A stretch of DNA of 64,000 nt, from NCBI GenBank assembly GCA_963422565.1, contig OY730228.1:620001-684000 (forward strand), in the 5' to 3' direction. Positions 17,714 through 26,212 of this stretch are shown in pieces. Origin of the DNA: G963422565 sp963422565 (GTDB taxonomy: Bacteria; Pseudomonadota; Alphaproteobacteria; MPNO01). The translations under genes were made by a program, and so were the position numbers. The notes under the pieces are model-generated. The model was not told where the DNA came from. It was given only the letters and a program-made list of their open reading frames with translations, and did no database searches. Positions within the stretch are counted from its first letter, which is position 1. The number at the start of each line of letters is the position of its first letter.

Positions 17714-17780
17714 GTGCGGTCGCGTCATGAAGGGGGTGATTTTCCCCCGATCGCCATGATTTGGTGCACCCGACCGCACC
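17714..17780. repeat. Nested inverted repeat (three-tier hairpin)
   Basis: Outer arms GGTGCGGTCG (17714-17723) and CGACCGCACC (17771-17780) are perfect complements. Inside them TCATG (17726-17730) pairs with CATGA (17756-17760), and innermost GGGGG (17733-17737) pairs with CCCCC (17745-17749). All pairings are in register in one 67-bp unit, which could fold as an interrupted long hairpin in DNA or RNA. There is no U-run after it, so it is not a typical intrinsic terminator. Function unknown. Confidence 0.55.
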
Positions 17781-17824
17781 GAGCACGCGACCGATCTCGT
17801 AGAGCCGCCCGTTATGCTCGCGGG

Positions 17825-17870
17825 AGGGCGGTTTGCCGCCCTAGCGCACGCGCCGGAGCTTAGGCTCCGG
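17825..17870. repeat. Two tandem perfect hairpins
   Basis: AGGGCGG/CCGCCCT (17825-17831 and 17836-17842, loop TTTG) and CCGGAGC/GCTCCGG (17853-17859 and 17864-17870, loop TTAG). The first lies exactly at the stop codon of the possible minus-strand gene 17841-18080 and could end its transcript, although no T-tract is present. Confidence 0.45.
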
Positions 17871-18080
17871 GACTGCGGGCTCGACGATCCGTGTCTTGCC
17901 GACGAAATCCGCGAGTCCGGTCACGAAATTCGTCGGCGGCCCTTCCGACACCCTTCGCGCCAGCGCGACGTCGTCGAAGTCGACGGAGACATCCAGCGAG
18001 AGGCGCAGGGCAAGCCGGGCGAGCTCGCCGGCCAGCATGGCAGCGGGGCCGGCACAGGCATCAGGCGCGGCCATCGGCAT
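17841..18080 (-). CDS. Possible small hypothetical protein
   Basis: 79 residues if started at the ATG at 18080; the frame stays open to 18353. I do not recognise it. Third codon positions are mostly G or C, as in real genes of this genome, and the 3' end (TNFVTGLADFVGKTRIVEPA) looks protein-like. Tandem hairpins lie at the stop codon. The sequence upstream in this frame is less convincing, so it may be the 3' remnant of a longer, damaged gene. Confidence 0.25.
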   Translation of the reverse strand: MPMAAPDACAGPAAMLAGELARLALRLSLDVSVDFDDVALARRVSEGPPTNFVTGLADFVGKTRIVEPAVPEPKLRRVR

Positions 18081-18327
18081 CCCCTCGGCATGTCGCTTCG
18101 TCATGTGAAGGCGGCATGGCCGCAAATCGACGCATCGGCGACGCCCGAGCGTTTCGCCACCCGGACACCCGAGGCGCGGCGGTTCGGCCTTCACGTGGAG
18201 ACCGGCGGCGACGACAAGGACGCGCTCGCCGCTTCCCGTTGGGAAAAACATACCGAGGGGTTGCAGACGGGCATAGTTCGTGTTACGTTCCGTGCATAAC
18301 CTGCCGCCGGACCGGATATGCCCATCC

Positions 18328-18395
18328 TGTTCGGTCGTGGCTGCGGGCTTCAAGAGGGATGGCCGAGGATCGGGACCTGCCTATGTCGTTTCTGC
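18328..18395. repeat. Dispersed 68-bp repeat, copy B
   Basis: Ungapped match (about 79% by eye) to 8836-8903. This copy lies about 220 bp upstream of cas3. In both copies the same frame reads a similar short peptide ending RGSG..A..VSA, so a lost coding fragment is possible. Confidence 0.45.
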
Positions 18396-18618
18396 TCTCC
18401 AGGTGGCACGCGAGACCGGGCGCTTCGGTGGAGACCCCGCCGCGGGTACCGCCGCTTCATGTCGGGCGCGATCATTCGTCGCGCGAGACCGCGGTCCGGA
18501 CCAGGATGACGCCCCTCCCCCCGGCTCGGGTGATCGACGATCGGAACCGGATCTCCGGGCCTCTCTCCGAAACGTCCCGGCGACGCATGCCGCAGATCGC
18601 CGCGCGCGGCATCCGGAC

Positions 18619-21192
18619 ATGCCGAACGAGTTGACCCTCATGCCCCTCCGCGTGGATGTCGCAACCGTCTATCGCGCCGCGTTAGGCGAGGACAAACGAC
18701 CCGAAGGGTGGCAGCGCGCGCTGGCGTCCGATGCATGGCCGCGGGTTCTGATCGCGCCCACGGGTTCCGGCAAGACAGCCGCAGTGACGCTTGGTTGGGC
18801 CGCGCACCGCCTCCGAAGCCCCGGGAGCACCCCCCGCAGACTCGTCTGGTGTCTGCCCATGCGAACGCTGGTCGAGCAGACCGCGCAGGCTGTAGGCGAA
18901 TGGTTCGAGAGGCTCGCGGCCGAAATCGACGGCGCGGGCCGGCTGCCGCGGCGGCAGGACGTGCACATCCTCATGGGCGGCGCGAACGGCAGCGGCTGGA
19001 TCGAGACGCCGGAGCGCCCGGCGGTGCTCGTCGGCACCCAGGACATGCTGCTGAGCCGCGCCCTGATGCGGGGCTACGCGTCCTCGCGGGCGGTCTGGCC
19101 GATGGAATTCGCCATCCTGCACGAGGACGCGCAATGGGTATTCGACGAAGTGCAGCTGATGGGTGCGGGCCGCGCGACCTCCGCGCAGCTGGAAGCGTTT
19201 CGCCGGGCGGACGCCGACCGTGCCCGGCGCGAAGGTGCCGTGGGCAATCCATCCCGCAGTCTCTGGATCTCGGCGACGCTCGAACCAGGATGGCTCGCCA
19301 CCGTCGATCACCCCGAACCTCCCGCCGCCAAGGTCGTCAGGGTCGATCCGAGGACGGCGCCGGATGGTCGGCTTGCGCGACTTTCACACGCCGCGAAAAG
19401 GCTGACCCGTTCGCAGGTAGCGCCGGCCTCGTCGAAGAAGTCCGATCTCGCCGATTACATCGGCAAGCTCGCGGGCGCGATCCTGGATGCGCACCGCCCC
19501 GGATGCATGACCCTCGCGATCGTCAACCGGGTGGATCGAGCACAGAGGCTCCACGAGGCGCTCGGCAAGAAGCTGTCGAAGCAAGAGAGGCAAGCGCCCG
19601 CTCCGACCCTGGCCCTCGTCCATTCCCGCTTCCGCCCCGCCGACCGCAAGCGGGAAATGGACAAGGCGGTCGCGACGAACGACGGGAATCCGCGCGGCCG
19701 AATCGTCGTCGCCACCCAGGCGGTCGAAGCGGGCGTCGATATTTCCGCAGCGGTCATGTTCACCGAGCTCGCGCCCTGGTCGTCTCTGGTCCAGCGCTTC
19801 GGCCGCGCCAATCGTTACGCCGAGCTTGCCGACGGCGCGGATGTGTACTGGATCGACCTGCTCCCGGCGGACTCCGATGACGCGGCATCAGACAAGGACG
19901 CTAAAGCTCTCGCGATTCCCTACACCGTCGAGGATTTGCGGTCAGCACGGAAGCGGCTGTTGGAACTGACCGACGTTGCGCCGGCGTATCTTCCCCCGCC
20001 GGACGATATCGAGGCGCCGCGCCGCGTCATCCGCCGCAAGGACCTCGACGACCTCTTCGACACCGACCCGGACCTGACCGGCTTCGATGTGGATATTTCG
20101 CCTTACGTCCGCGATGCGGACGACACGGATATCCGCGTCTTCTGGCGCGATCCGGCGACGGTCGGAGACGATCCGCCGCATCCCCGCCGGGAAGAGCTGT
20201 GCGCCGTGTCGATCAGCGCCGCCAGAGCATGGCTGAAGACGCTCCAGAAGAAGAAAGTTCCGGTGTTCCAACCCGACCCGCAGTGGCGGCGCCGGGACAC
20301 GCCGACGGGAACCGCGCCGCCGGGATGGACGCCGCTGGCGGATTATCAACCCTGGCCGGGGCTGGTTCTGCTCGCGGACCGGAGCGCCGGAGGTTACCGG
20401 GAAACCGCCGGATTCACCGGAGGTCCGAAGGACGTACCCGATCCTGTGCCCGGACCGCGCGCCGCTGCGCCCGACGAGACGGATGGGCACGACGAGGATT
20501 CGCTGAGCCGAATCGGGATGCCGGTGCCGCTCGCCGATCACCTGCGGCACGTCGCGAAGGAGGCGGAATCGCTGTGCGGCGCGCTCGGCGTGGAGGATTC
20601 CGCTCGGGCGCCCGTCAACCGCGCCGCGCGCTGGCACGATCTCGGCAAGGCGCACGAGGTCTTTCAGGAGACGATGCGGCGCGGCCTCGACGGACGGGAC
20701 GTCGCGCCCGACGTGCTGCTCGCCAAGACCGTGAAGCAGTCTCGACACGGGCGGGCCTATTTCCGGCACGAGCTCGCATCCGCTCTGGCGTTTCTCGCCC
20801 ATGAAGGCTGGGCGCGGGATGCCGATCTGACCGCCTATCTGATCGCCGCCCATCACGGCAAGGTGCGACTGAACCTGCGCGCCCTGCCCCGAGAGGCGGC
20901 GCCGAAGGACAACTCCCGCGCCGGGGCGCGCTTCGCCCGCGGCGTATGGGAGGGCGACGCGCTGCCGCCCTTCGATCTGGACGGCGTCGAGCGATGGGAG
21001 GGAGGACGGTTGAGCCTGTCGATCATGGAGCTTGGCTGGGACGAGACGAGTCGCGAGAGCTGGACCGAGCGCACGCGCGCCCTGCTCGCCGGGCTCGGAC
21101 CCTTTCGCCTCGCCTGGATGGAAACCCTGCTGCGGGTCGCCGACTGGCGGGCCTCCGCGAAGGAGCGCAAGGGAGGCTACGATGATCGGTGA
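18619..21192 (+). CDS. cas3: CRISPR-associated helicase-nuclease Cas3, type I-G (C-terminal HD domain)
   Basis: 857 residues from the ATG at 18619; an ATG at 18640 (MPLRVDV) is an equally possible start. The helicase comes first: Walker A APTGSGKT (residues 46-53, Lys52), DEAD-box variant FDEVQ (Asp176-Glu177) and motif VI QRFGRANR near residue 392. A C-terminal HD nuclease follows: His673-Asp674 in RWHDLGK, His717 in FRHELA and His745-His746 in AAHHGK. Helicase before HD is the arrangement of type I-G (formerly I-U) Cas3. It would unwind and degrade DNA marked by the Cascade-like complex encoded downstream. Its end overlaps csx17 by 11 bp. All key residues are present. Confidence 0.93.
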   Translation: MPNELTLMPLRVDVATVYRAALGEDKRPEGWQRALASDAWPRVLIAPTGSGKTAAVTLGWAAHRLRSPGSTPRRLVWCLPMRTLVEQTAQAVGEWFERLAAEIDGAGRLPRRQDVHILMGGANGSGWIETPERPAVLVGTQDMLLSRALMRGYASSRAVWPMEFAILHEDAQWVFDEVQLMGAGRATSAQLEAFRRADADRARREGAVGNPSRSLWISATLEPGWLATVDHPEPPAAKVVRVDPRTAPDGRLARLSHAAKRLTRSQVAPASSKKSDLADYIGKLAGAILDAHRPGCMTLAIVNRVDRAQRLHEALGKKLSKQERQAPAPTLALVHSRFRPADRKREMDKAVATNDGNPRGRIVVATQAVEAGVDISAAVMFTELAPWSSLVQRFGRANRYAELADGADVYWIDLLPADSDDAASDKDAKALAIPYTVEDLRSARKRLLELTDVAPAYLPPPDDIEAPRRVIRRKDLDDLFDTDPDLTGFDVDISPYVRDADDTDIRVFWRDPATVGDDPPHPRREELCAVSISAARAWLKTLQKKKVPVFQPDPQWRRRDTPTGTAPPGWTPLADYQPWPGLVLLADRSAGGYRETAGFTGGPKDVPDPVPGPRAAAPDETDGHDEDSLSRIGMPVPLADHLRHVAKEAESLCGALGVEDSARAPVNRAARWHDLGKAHEVFQETMRRGLDGRDVAPDVLLAKTVKQSRHGRAYFRHELASALAFLAHEGWARDADLTAYLIAAHHGKVRLNLRALPREAAPKDNSRAGARFARGVWEGDALPPFDLDGVERWEGGRLSLSIMELGWDETSRESWTERTRALLAGLGPFRLAWMETLLRVADWRASAKERKGGYDDR

Positions 21193-23482
21193 GCCTCTCG
21201 CACTGGACGGATGTGCCCCGACGCCGCTGGCGTCCTATCTGAAGGCGCTCGGCGTGCTGCGGCTGATCTCCTCGTCCGCCAACCATGTTTCCGGCGCGGC
21301 GGCCGACCCGAATGCGCGCGGCTGGTGGGAGAACGAGCGCTTCCACCTGCGCACAACGCTGAGCCGCGACGCCCTGCAACATTTCTTCCTCCACGACTAC
21401 GCACCGAGCCCGATCATCGCGCCATGGAATGGCGGCAGCGGGTTCTATCCACAGGACAACAAGGACGGATTCGATCCGCTCGCGGCCGACCCGGTAGCGG
21501 AACGCTTCGATCACATCTCGGCGACCATTCAGCGCGCGTCGCATACGATAGTCAGTCTGGGCCTGACCAAACAACGGCCCGAAAAGACGGCAAAGGTTGA
21601 ACTCGTGGCTGCGCTCAGGGCCGAACTGCCGAATGCTGCACTTCCGTGGCTCGACGCGGCCCTTGCGCTGTCGGGCGAGAGCCTGACATACCCACAATTG
21701 CTCGGTACCGGGGGAAATGACGGCCGGCTCGATTTCACCAACAATTTCTTGCGTCGGCTCGTCTCGACGAAATCACCGCTGGGTCTGTTTGTCGCGTCGA
21801 CCGGTGAACCGTCAAACGACACGGAACCGCTTCTCGTAAGCGCATTGTTCGCTGATCCGGCACCGGGACTCAAATCCGCAGCGGTGGGCCAGTTCGCACC
21901 CGGTGCAGCCGGCGGGCCAAATGCGACTACGGGGTACAACTCTGACAGCATGGTGAATCCGTGGGACTTCGTTCTGATGCTCGAAGGCGCCACTGCCTTC
22001 GCAGGCGTCGCCAGTCGACGACATCAGGCTGTTGCTGGCACCGGGGCGAGCTTCCCTTTCACCGTCCGAACGGTTGGAGCGGGCTGGGGTGGCGTCGACG
22101 CCGCGGACGAGACCGATGCACGGGCCGAGTTCTGGGCGCCACTGTGGGGCCGTCCGGTCCGTTTCTGCGAAATCGAGTCCCTGTTCGGCGAGGGTCGCGC
22201 CGTGCTGAACGGCCGAACTGCGCGGGACGGTCTGGACTTCGCGCGAGCCGCCGCGAGCCTCGGGAACAGTCGAGGCTTCCAGGCATTCGAACGCTTCGGT
22301 TTTCTGATGCGAGCGGGCAAGGCGTATCTCGCAACACCGATAGGTCGTCGCTCGGCGGCCCTGTCTCCCGGCGCCCGCCTCGTCGCCGACCTCGACACCC
22401 GAGGCTGGCTGGACCAGACACGCAGAATCGGACGCAATCGCGAGGAGCCAAGCGCCGCCCGTCGGGCTATAAGGCGTCTGGAAGATGCCTTCTTCGATTT
22501 GATTGCAGCACCCGGAGCATCAGAAGCAGCCGATAAGGCACTTGCCGCACTCGGCACGGTCGTCGCATGGCTCGCCATCAGCCCGAACGGCCGGCAGAGT
22601 GTCCGCACGCCACCTCCCGCCCTGTCCTCGGCCTGGATACTGCAAGCCGACGACGGGAGCGCAGAGTTTCGCGTTGCCGCAGCGCTCGCCGGGGTCGGAT
22701 TGCCGCCGCCGGCGACGGAAGCATCGAGCGCCGGATCGAAGGTCGCTCCGCCGATGGCGGCCCATTTAGCGCCTGTCGATGAAGGAAGGTTTTTCTACCG
22801 GGGCCGTCTGAGCGCCCGCCGCGCATGGTCCGACGGCGACACGCCGGCCACGATGGTCTGGGGCGCCGGCCCGCTCGTTCCCAACATGATCGCGGTGCTG
22901 GAACGGCGACTGGTGGAGGCGTCGATTCGCGGACTGGAGGACAAGCCGCTTGCCGGCGCCACGGGCGCACGGCTTGCCGATGTGGCCGCGTTCCTCTCCG
23001 ACGATTTCGACGACGCGCGCTGCGCGGCGCTGCTCGCCGGCTTGGTATGGGCGCGACCGACGCACTTGCAATCAACGGATATGTCCGCGGGCTCGCCGGT
23101 TCCGTTCGCCTATGCGGCGCTCAAGCCCGTGTTTGCGCCCGACTCCCAACTGCGCGCCACCGCTGCGTTGCCCGATACGGCGCGCATTCCGGTTCCGCCC
23201 GGACTTGTCGCGCGTTTGCGGGCCGGTGGAAACAATGCCGACGGACGGACCGTCGATCCGGCTGTGCGTGCCGCCCTGGCCCGCGCCCGCGCCTCGGGCC
23301 TGCCGACGCCCTTCGACGCCCCGCGCGCCGCCTCGCGGAATTTCGCGGCCGCAGCCGGCCGAATAGGCGCCGGCGTCCGGGCCGACCGCCTTGCCGCAGC
23401 GCTTCTGATCCCCGTCGGGGATCGGGCGCTGACCGCTCTGATGAAACGCGCCTATCCGGGCGCATTGTCCGAGACGACGTGA
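21182..23482 (+). CDS. csx17: Type I-G CRISPR large subunit Csx17 (Cas8-like)
   Basis: 766 residues. The N-terminus reads LDGCAPTPLASYLKALGVLR, the characteristic opening of Csx17, followed by WWENERFHL. The internal motif GFYPQDNKDGFDPL and the block NPWDFVLMLEGA are also typical of the family. Csx17 is taken to be the large, PAM-reading subunit of the type I-G effector complex. It starts inside the end of cas3, with GGGAGG upstream. The short spacer to csb1 contains an 8-bp tandem GACGACGT repeat at its stop codon. Confidence 0.92.
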   Translation: MIGEPLALDGCAPTPLASYLKALGVLRLISSSANHVSGAAADPNARGWWENERFHLRTTLSRDALQHFFLHDYAPSPIIAPWNGGSGFYPQDNKDGFDPLAADPVAERFDHISATIQRASHTIVSLGLTKQRPEKTAKVELVAALRAELPNAALPWLDAALALSGESLTYPQLLGTGGNDGRLDFTNNFLRRLVSTKSPLGLFVASTGEPSNDTEPLLVSALFADPAPGLKSAAVGQFAPGAAGGPNATTGYNSDSMVNPWDFVLMLEGATAFAGVASRRHQAVAGTGASFPFTVRTVGAGWGGVDAADETDARAEFWAPLWGRPVRFCEIESLFGEGRAVLNGRTARDGLDFARAAASLGNSRGFQAFERFGFLMRAGKAYLATPIGRRSAALSPGARLVADLDTRGWLDQTRRIGRNREEPSAARRAIRRLEDAFFDLIAAPGASEAADKALAALGTVVAWLAISPNGRQSVRTPPPALSSAWILQADDGSAEFRVAAALAGVGLPPPATEASSAGSKVAPPMAAHLAPVDEGRFFYRGRLSARRAWSDGDTPATMVWGAGPLVPNMIAVLERRLVEASIRGLEDKPLAGATGARLADVAAFLSDDFDDARCAALLAGLVWARPTHLQSTDMSAGSPVPFAYAALKPVFAPDSQLRATAALPDTARIPVPPGLVARLRAGGNNADGRTVDPAVRAALARARASGLPTPFDAPRAASRNFAAAAGRIGAGVRADRLAAALLIPVGDRALTALMKRAYPGALSETT

Positions 23483-23508
23483 CGACGTGACGACGGAGGA
23501 TTTGACGA

Positions 23509-24465
23509 ATGCCGCTTGACCTGTCCCCGCTCCAGGATGCGCCCCGCCTGCTCGTCGAAGCCGAGCTCGTGCCGGTACAGGGCGCGAGATTCCAGCCGAC
23601 GGGGTTTCCCAATCTCGGGCACGCCGTTTACGACTCGCCCGACGGGCAAGGACGCATGCTGCTCGTCGAAAGCGCGCAATCGATGGCGAACCGCCTGGAA
23701 GGGGTCTGCTGGGACAGCGTGGCCGATGATTGGGTCGCCCCGCTCAAAGGCTTGCCGGTCGTGAAAGTGGTGGATAAGGAGGGCGAAGCGCTGACCAACT
23801 CTCTTCTGGAAGCGCACCGTCTCAACTCTCCATACATCCTGGAAGGCAAGGACAAGACGGTCAACGATCTGCTCAAGAAGCGACTTGCCGCGATGGAGAT
23901 CGGGCGGGTCGACCTGCGCGAACTGGCGAAAGTTCTTCTGGAATTCGACACGAATGCCCTGCTGCACGGGATCTTTCTCGCCAAGAAGGAGCTTGCCGGA
24001 GGCCGGCTGCGCCTGCCCAGGTCGCTGTCCGCTTTCGTGGAAGCAGAAAACGCCAGCGTGGCGGCGAGCGGGGGTGTGAAGAACGACAGCGTGGACCCGT
24101 CCGGGGATACGGCGAAAGGCTTCGGAAACGTGCCTTTCGCGCGCGACGAATGGGTCGCCGAGACGATCACCGCTTACTTCAATCTCGACCTGCGACAGAT
24201 CCGCGCCTTCGGCCTGGGAGACGATGTCGCGCGATTGCTCATTGTGTTCGCACTTTTCAAGATACGGAAATTTCTGTCGGAGGGTCTCCGGCTCCGAACC
24301 GCCTGCGATCTCGATATGCGCGAAGTCACCGTCACCCGGCCCGAAGGCTTTGTCCTCCCGGACCTCGACGGCGTCGAAAAAGAGCTGCCCGGACTGATCG
24401 AGGCCGTGGGGTCGCGGGGTCTCTTCGGCGAGAGCCGCGTGCTCACCGTCAGATACGAGAAGTGA
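23509..24465 (+). CDS. csb1: Type I-G CRISPR backbone protein Csb1 (Cas7)
   Basis: 318 residues, normal for Csb1 (GSU0053 family). Recognisable segments are FQPTGFPNLGHAVYD (near residues 27-41), LLVESAQSMANRLE and HRLNSPYIL. The Cas7-type subunit polymerises along the crRNA. It lies 26 bp after csx17 with a GGAGG site, and only 4 bp before csb2. The open frame is intact. Confidence 0.92.
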   Translation: MPLDLSPLQDAPRLLVEAELVPVQGARFQPTGFPNLGHAVYDSPDGQGRMLLVESAQSMANRLEGVCWDSVADDWVAPLKGLPVVKVVDKEGEALTNSLLEAHRLNSPYILEGKDKTVNDLLKKRLAAMEIGRVDLRELAKVLLEFDTNALLHGIFLAKKELAGGRLRLPRSLSAFVEAENASVAASGGVKNDSVDPSGDTAKGFGNVPFARDEWVAETITAYFNLDLRQIRAFGLGDDVARLLIVFALFKIRKFLSEGLRLRTACDLDMREVTVTRPEGFVLPDLDGVEKELPGLIEAVGSRGLFGESRVLTVRYEK

Positions 24466-24469
24466 GGGC

Positions 24470-26164
24470 ATGTTCGCGCTCGCCTTCCGCTTCCCTGCCG
24501 GGCGGTACCATGCGACGCCGTGGGGCCGCAACGTCAACGAAGCCGACATCGCCTGGCCGCCGGAGCCTTGGCGCCTGCTGCGCGCGTTGATCGCGACCTA
24601 CCGACGCAAGGGCGACCATGCGCGCTGGACCGAGGATGACCTCGCCTGCCTGATCGACCAACTCGCGGAGACGCTGCCCGAATACCGCCTGCCGGAAGGC
24701 GCGATCCACGCTCACACGCGCCACTACATGCCGGCCGGCGGGCTCGACAAGGGGCGGCCCAAGACCACGCTGGTCTTCGACGCCTTCGTTCGGCTGGCCG
24801 ACGACTCGACGCTGGTCGCCGCCTGGCCGCAGGTTACGCTCGAGCCCGAATCATTCCAATTCGCCGCCGACCTCGCGCGCGCCATCGGATATCTTGGCCG
24901 GGCGGAGAGTTGGACGGAATGTGAAGCGCTCGCGGAATGGAACGAGGTCGCGAATTGCCGGCCGCGCGACCCGGTAAGCGGCGGCGACCCGGTTCGGCTT
25001 CTCGCGCCGCTCGACCCGGACGCCTGGTCGGCCGAACGGCGGCGGATCGTCGACGAGACGAAGCGCCGGATAGGCGAGAACTCGAATACTCCGCTCACCG
25101 AGACGGCGCTGGAGAAGAAGGTCGACAAGGAGTTGCGCAGCAAGGGACGGCGGGCGCATACGCTGCCCGAGCGTCTTGTCGATGCGCTGGCGCTCGACAC
25201 GGCCGACTATCAGGACCGCGGCTGGAGCCGTCCACCCGCGGCCCGCGAAGTGGTCTATGGGCGCGATTCGGGCGCCGTCCCGGGGGTGGTTTCCCGGCGT
25301 CCGGCCCGGCGCCCGCCTTCCCGAACGGGACGCGACCTGCCGACCGTCGCCCGGTACCTGTTGGCCGGCCGGCCGCTGCCTCGTATCGAAGATGCCATCA
25401 AGATCGGCGAGCTGATGCGCCGCGCCGCGCTCGCACGGTTCGGCTGGCGACGCGACGAGGCGACCGGACGCTCATTCCCCAACGCGCCGCCGGAGATCTC
25501 GGGCCGCGACGCTGACGGGAAGCCCCTGAAGGATCCGTCGCACGCGCACGCCTTCTGGCTGCCGGAAGACGCGGACGGCGACGGCTGGATCGATCACCTG
25601 TCCGTGTTCATCGCCGGCGGCATGAATGCCGACATACGCGCCAAACTCGACCGCATAACCCGTCTCTGGCTCGCGCCGAAGGAGCGGCGGGAGGACGAGT
25701 CGGTCGAACCCGGAAGCGTGCCCGGAAGCGTGCCCGGAAGCGTGCCCGGAAGCGTGAAGGAGTGGCGGCTCGCGCTGGAGGGTTTCGGCAAGCCGAGCGA
25801 CTTCGCCGGCAGTGCGCCCATCTTCGACAGATCCCGCCAATGGCGGAGCGTAACGCCGTTCCTCGCGTCGGGCCACCTCAAGGCATCGGGCTACGCGGGC
25901 GAGTTGCGGCGGTTGCTGAAACGCCGCGGGCTGGATGCGACCGGCGTCCGGATCGATGACCTTCCCGCTATGGAGGTCGGCGGAACCACGCGGCGCGCCG
26001 TCCACTTCCACCGCTTCCGTTCCCGCAGCCGGGAGGCGCAGCTCGACGCCGCCGGCGCGCTGCTCGACATCACATTACCGAAAGCGATTCAAGGTCCGCT
26101 GGCCATCGGGTACGGCAGCCATTTCGGTCTGGGGCTTTTCGCGGCGGTCTCGCCTCGCCCTTGA
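24470..26164 (+). CDS. csb2: Type I-G CRISPR protein Csb2 (Cas5-Cas6 fusion)
   Basis: 564 residues, starting MFALAFRFPAGRYHATPWGR, typical of Csb2 (GSU0054 family). The N-terminal part is Cas5-like and caps the crRNA 5' end. The C-terminal part is Cas6-like, with a glycine-rich loop GPLAIGYGSHFGLGLF (residues 542-557), and would process pre-crRNA. That explains the absence of a separate cas6. A tetrapeptide PGSV is repeated four times at residues 414-429 between the two halves, encoded by four identical 12-bp units. It is the last gene of the interference operon; no cas4, cas1 or cas2 follows. Confidence 0.92.
   Translation: MFALAFRFPAGRYHATPWGRNVNEADIAWPPEPWRLLRALIATYRRKGDHARWTEDDLACLIDQLAETLPEYRLPEGAIHAHTRHYMPAGGLDKGRPKTTLVFDAFVRLADDSTLVAAWPQVTLEPESFQFAADLARAIGYLGRAESWTECEALAEWNEVANCRPRDPVSGGDPVRLLAPLDPDAWSAERRRIVDETKRRIGENSNTPLTETALEKKVDKELRSKGRRAHTLPERLVDALALDTADYQDRGWSRPPAAREVVYGRDSGAVPGVVSRRPARRPPSRTGRDLPTVARYLLAGRPLPRIEDAIKIGELMRRAALARFGWRRDEATGRSFPNAPPEISGRDADGKPLKDPSHAHAFWLPEDADGDGWIDHLSVFIAGGMNADIRAKLDRITRLWLAPKERREDESVEPGSVPGSVPGSVPGSVKEWRLALEGFGKPSDFAGSAPIFDRSRQWRSVTPFLASGHLKASGYAGELRRLLKRRGLDATGVRIDDLPAMEVGGTTRRAVHFHRFRSRSREAQLDAAGALLDITLPKAIQGPLAIGYGSHFGLGLFAAVSPRP
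25709..25756 (+). repeat. 12-bp tandem repeat, four perfect copies, inside csb2
   Basis: The unit CCCGGAAGCGTG occurs at 25709, 25721, 25733 and 25745 without mismatch. It encodes Pro-Gly-Ser-Val four times and keeps frame, so copy-number change would lengthen or shorten a linker without breaking the gene. Confidence 0.9.
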
Positions 26165-26212
26165 CCGGCATCTCTCTCTACGATGGCCCGGAGACGCGGA
26201 CAGGAGGAGACC

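Larger units (their letters stand above)
17596..18618. other. 1-kb gap between the methylase/nuclease trio and cas3
   Basis: No well-supported gene. It holds a nested inverted repeat (17714-17780), two tight hairpins (17825-17870), a possible short minus-strand gene (17841-18080) and copy B of a dispersed repeat (18328-18395). The minus strand near 17683-17728 reads MTRPHPPLGGLTPFDL, which resembles the extreme C-terminus of IS3/IS481-type transposases. I looked for CRISPR direct repeats here and found none. Confidence 0.5.

Noticed and set aside
17596..18618. CRISPR array near cas3
   Set aside because: No repeated unit of about 30-37 bp with spacers was found; only single inverted repeats and one dispersed 68-bp element.
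26165..26212. CRISPR array or adaptation genes after csb2
   Set aside because: Only 48 bp separate csb2 from the cupin gene.
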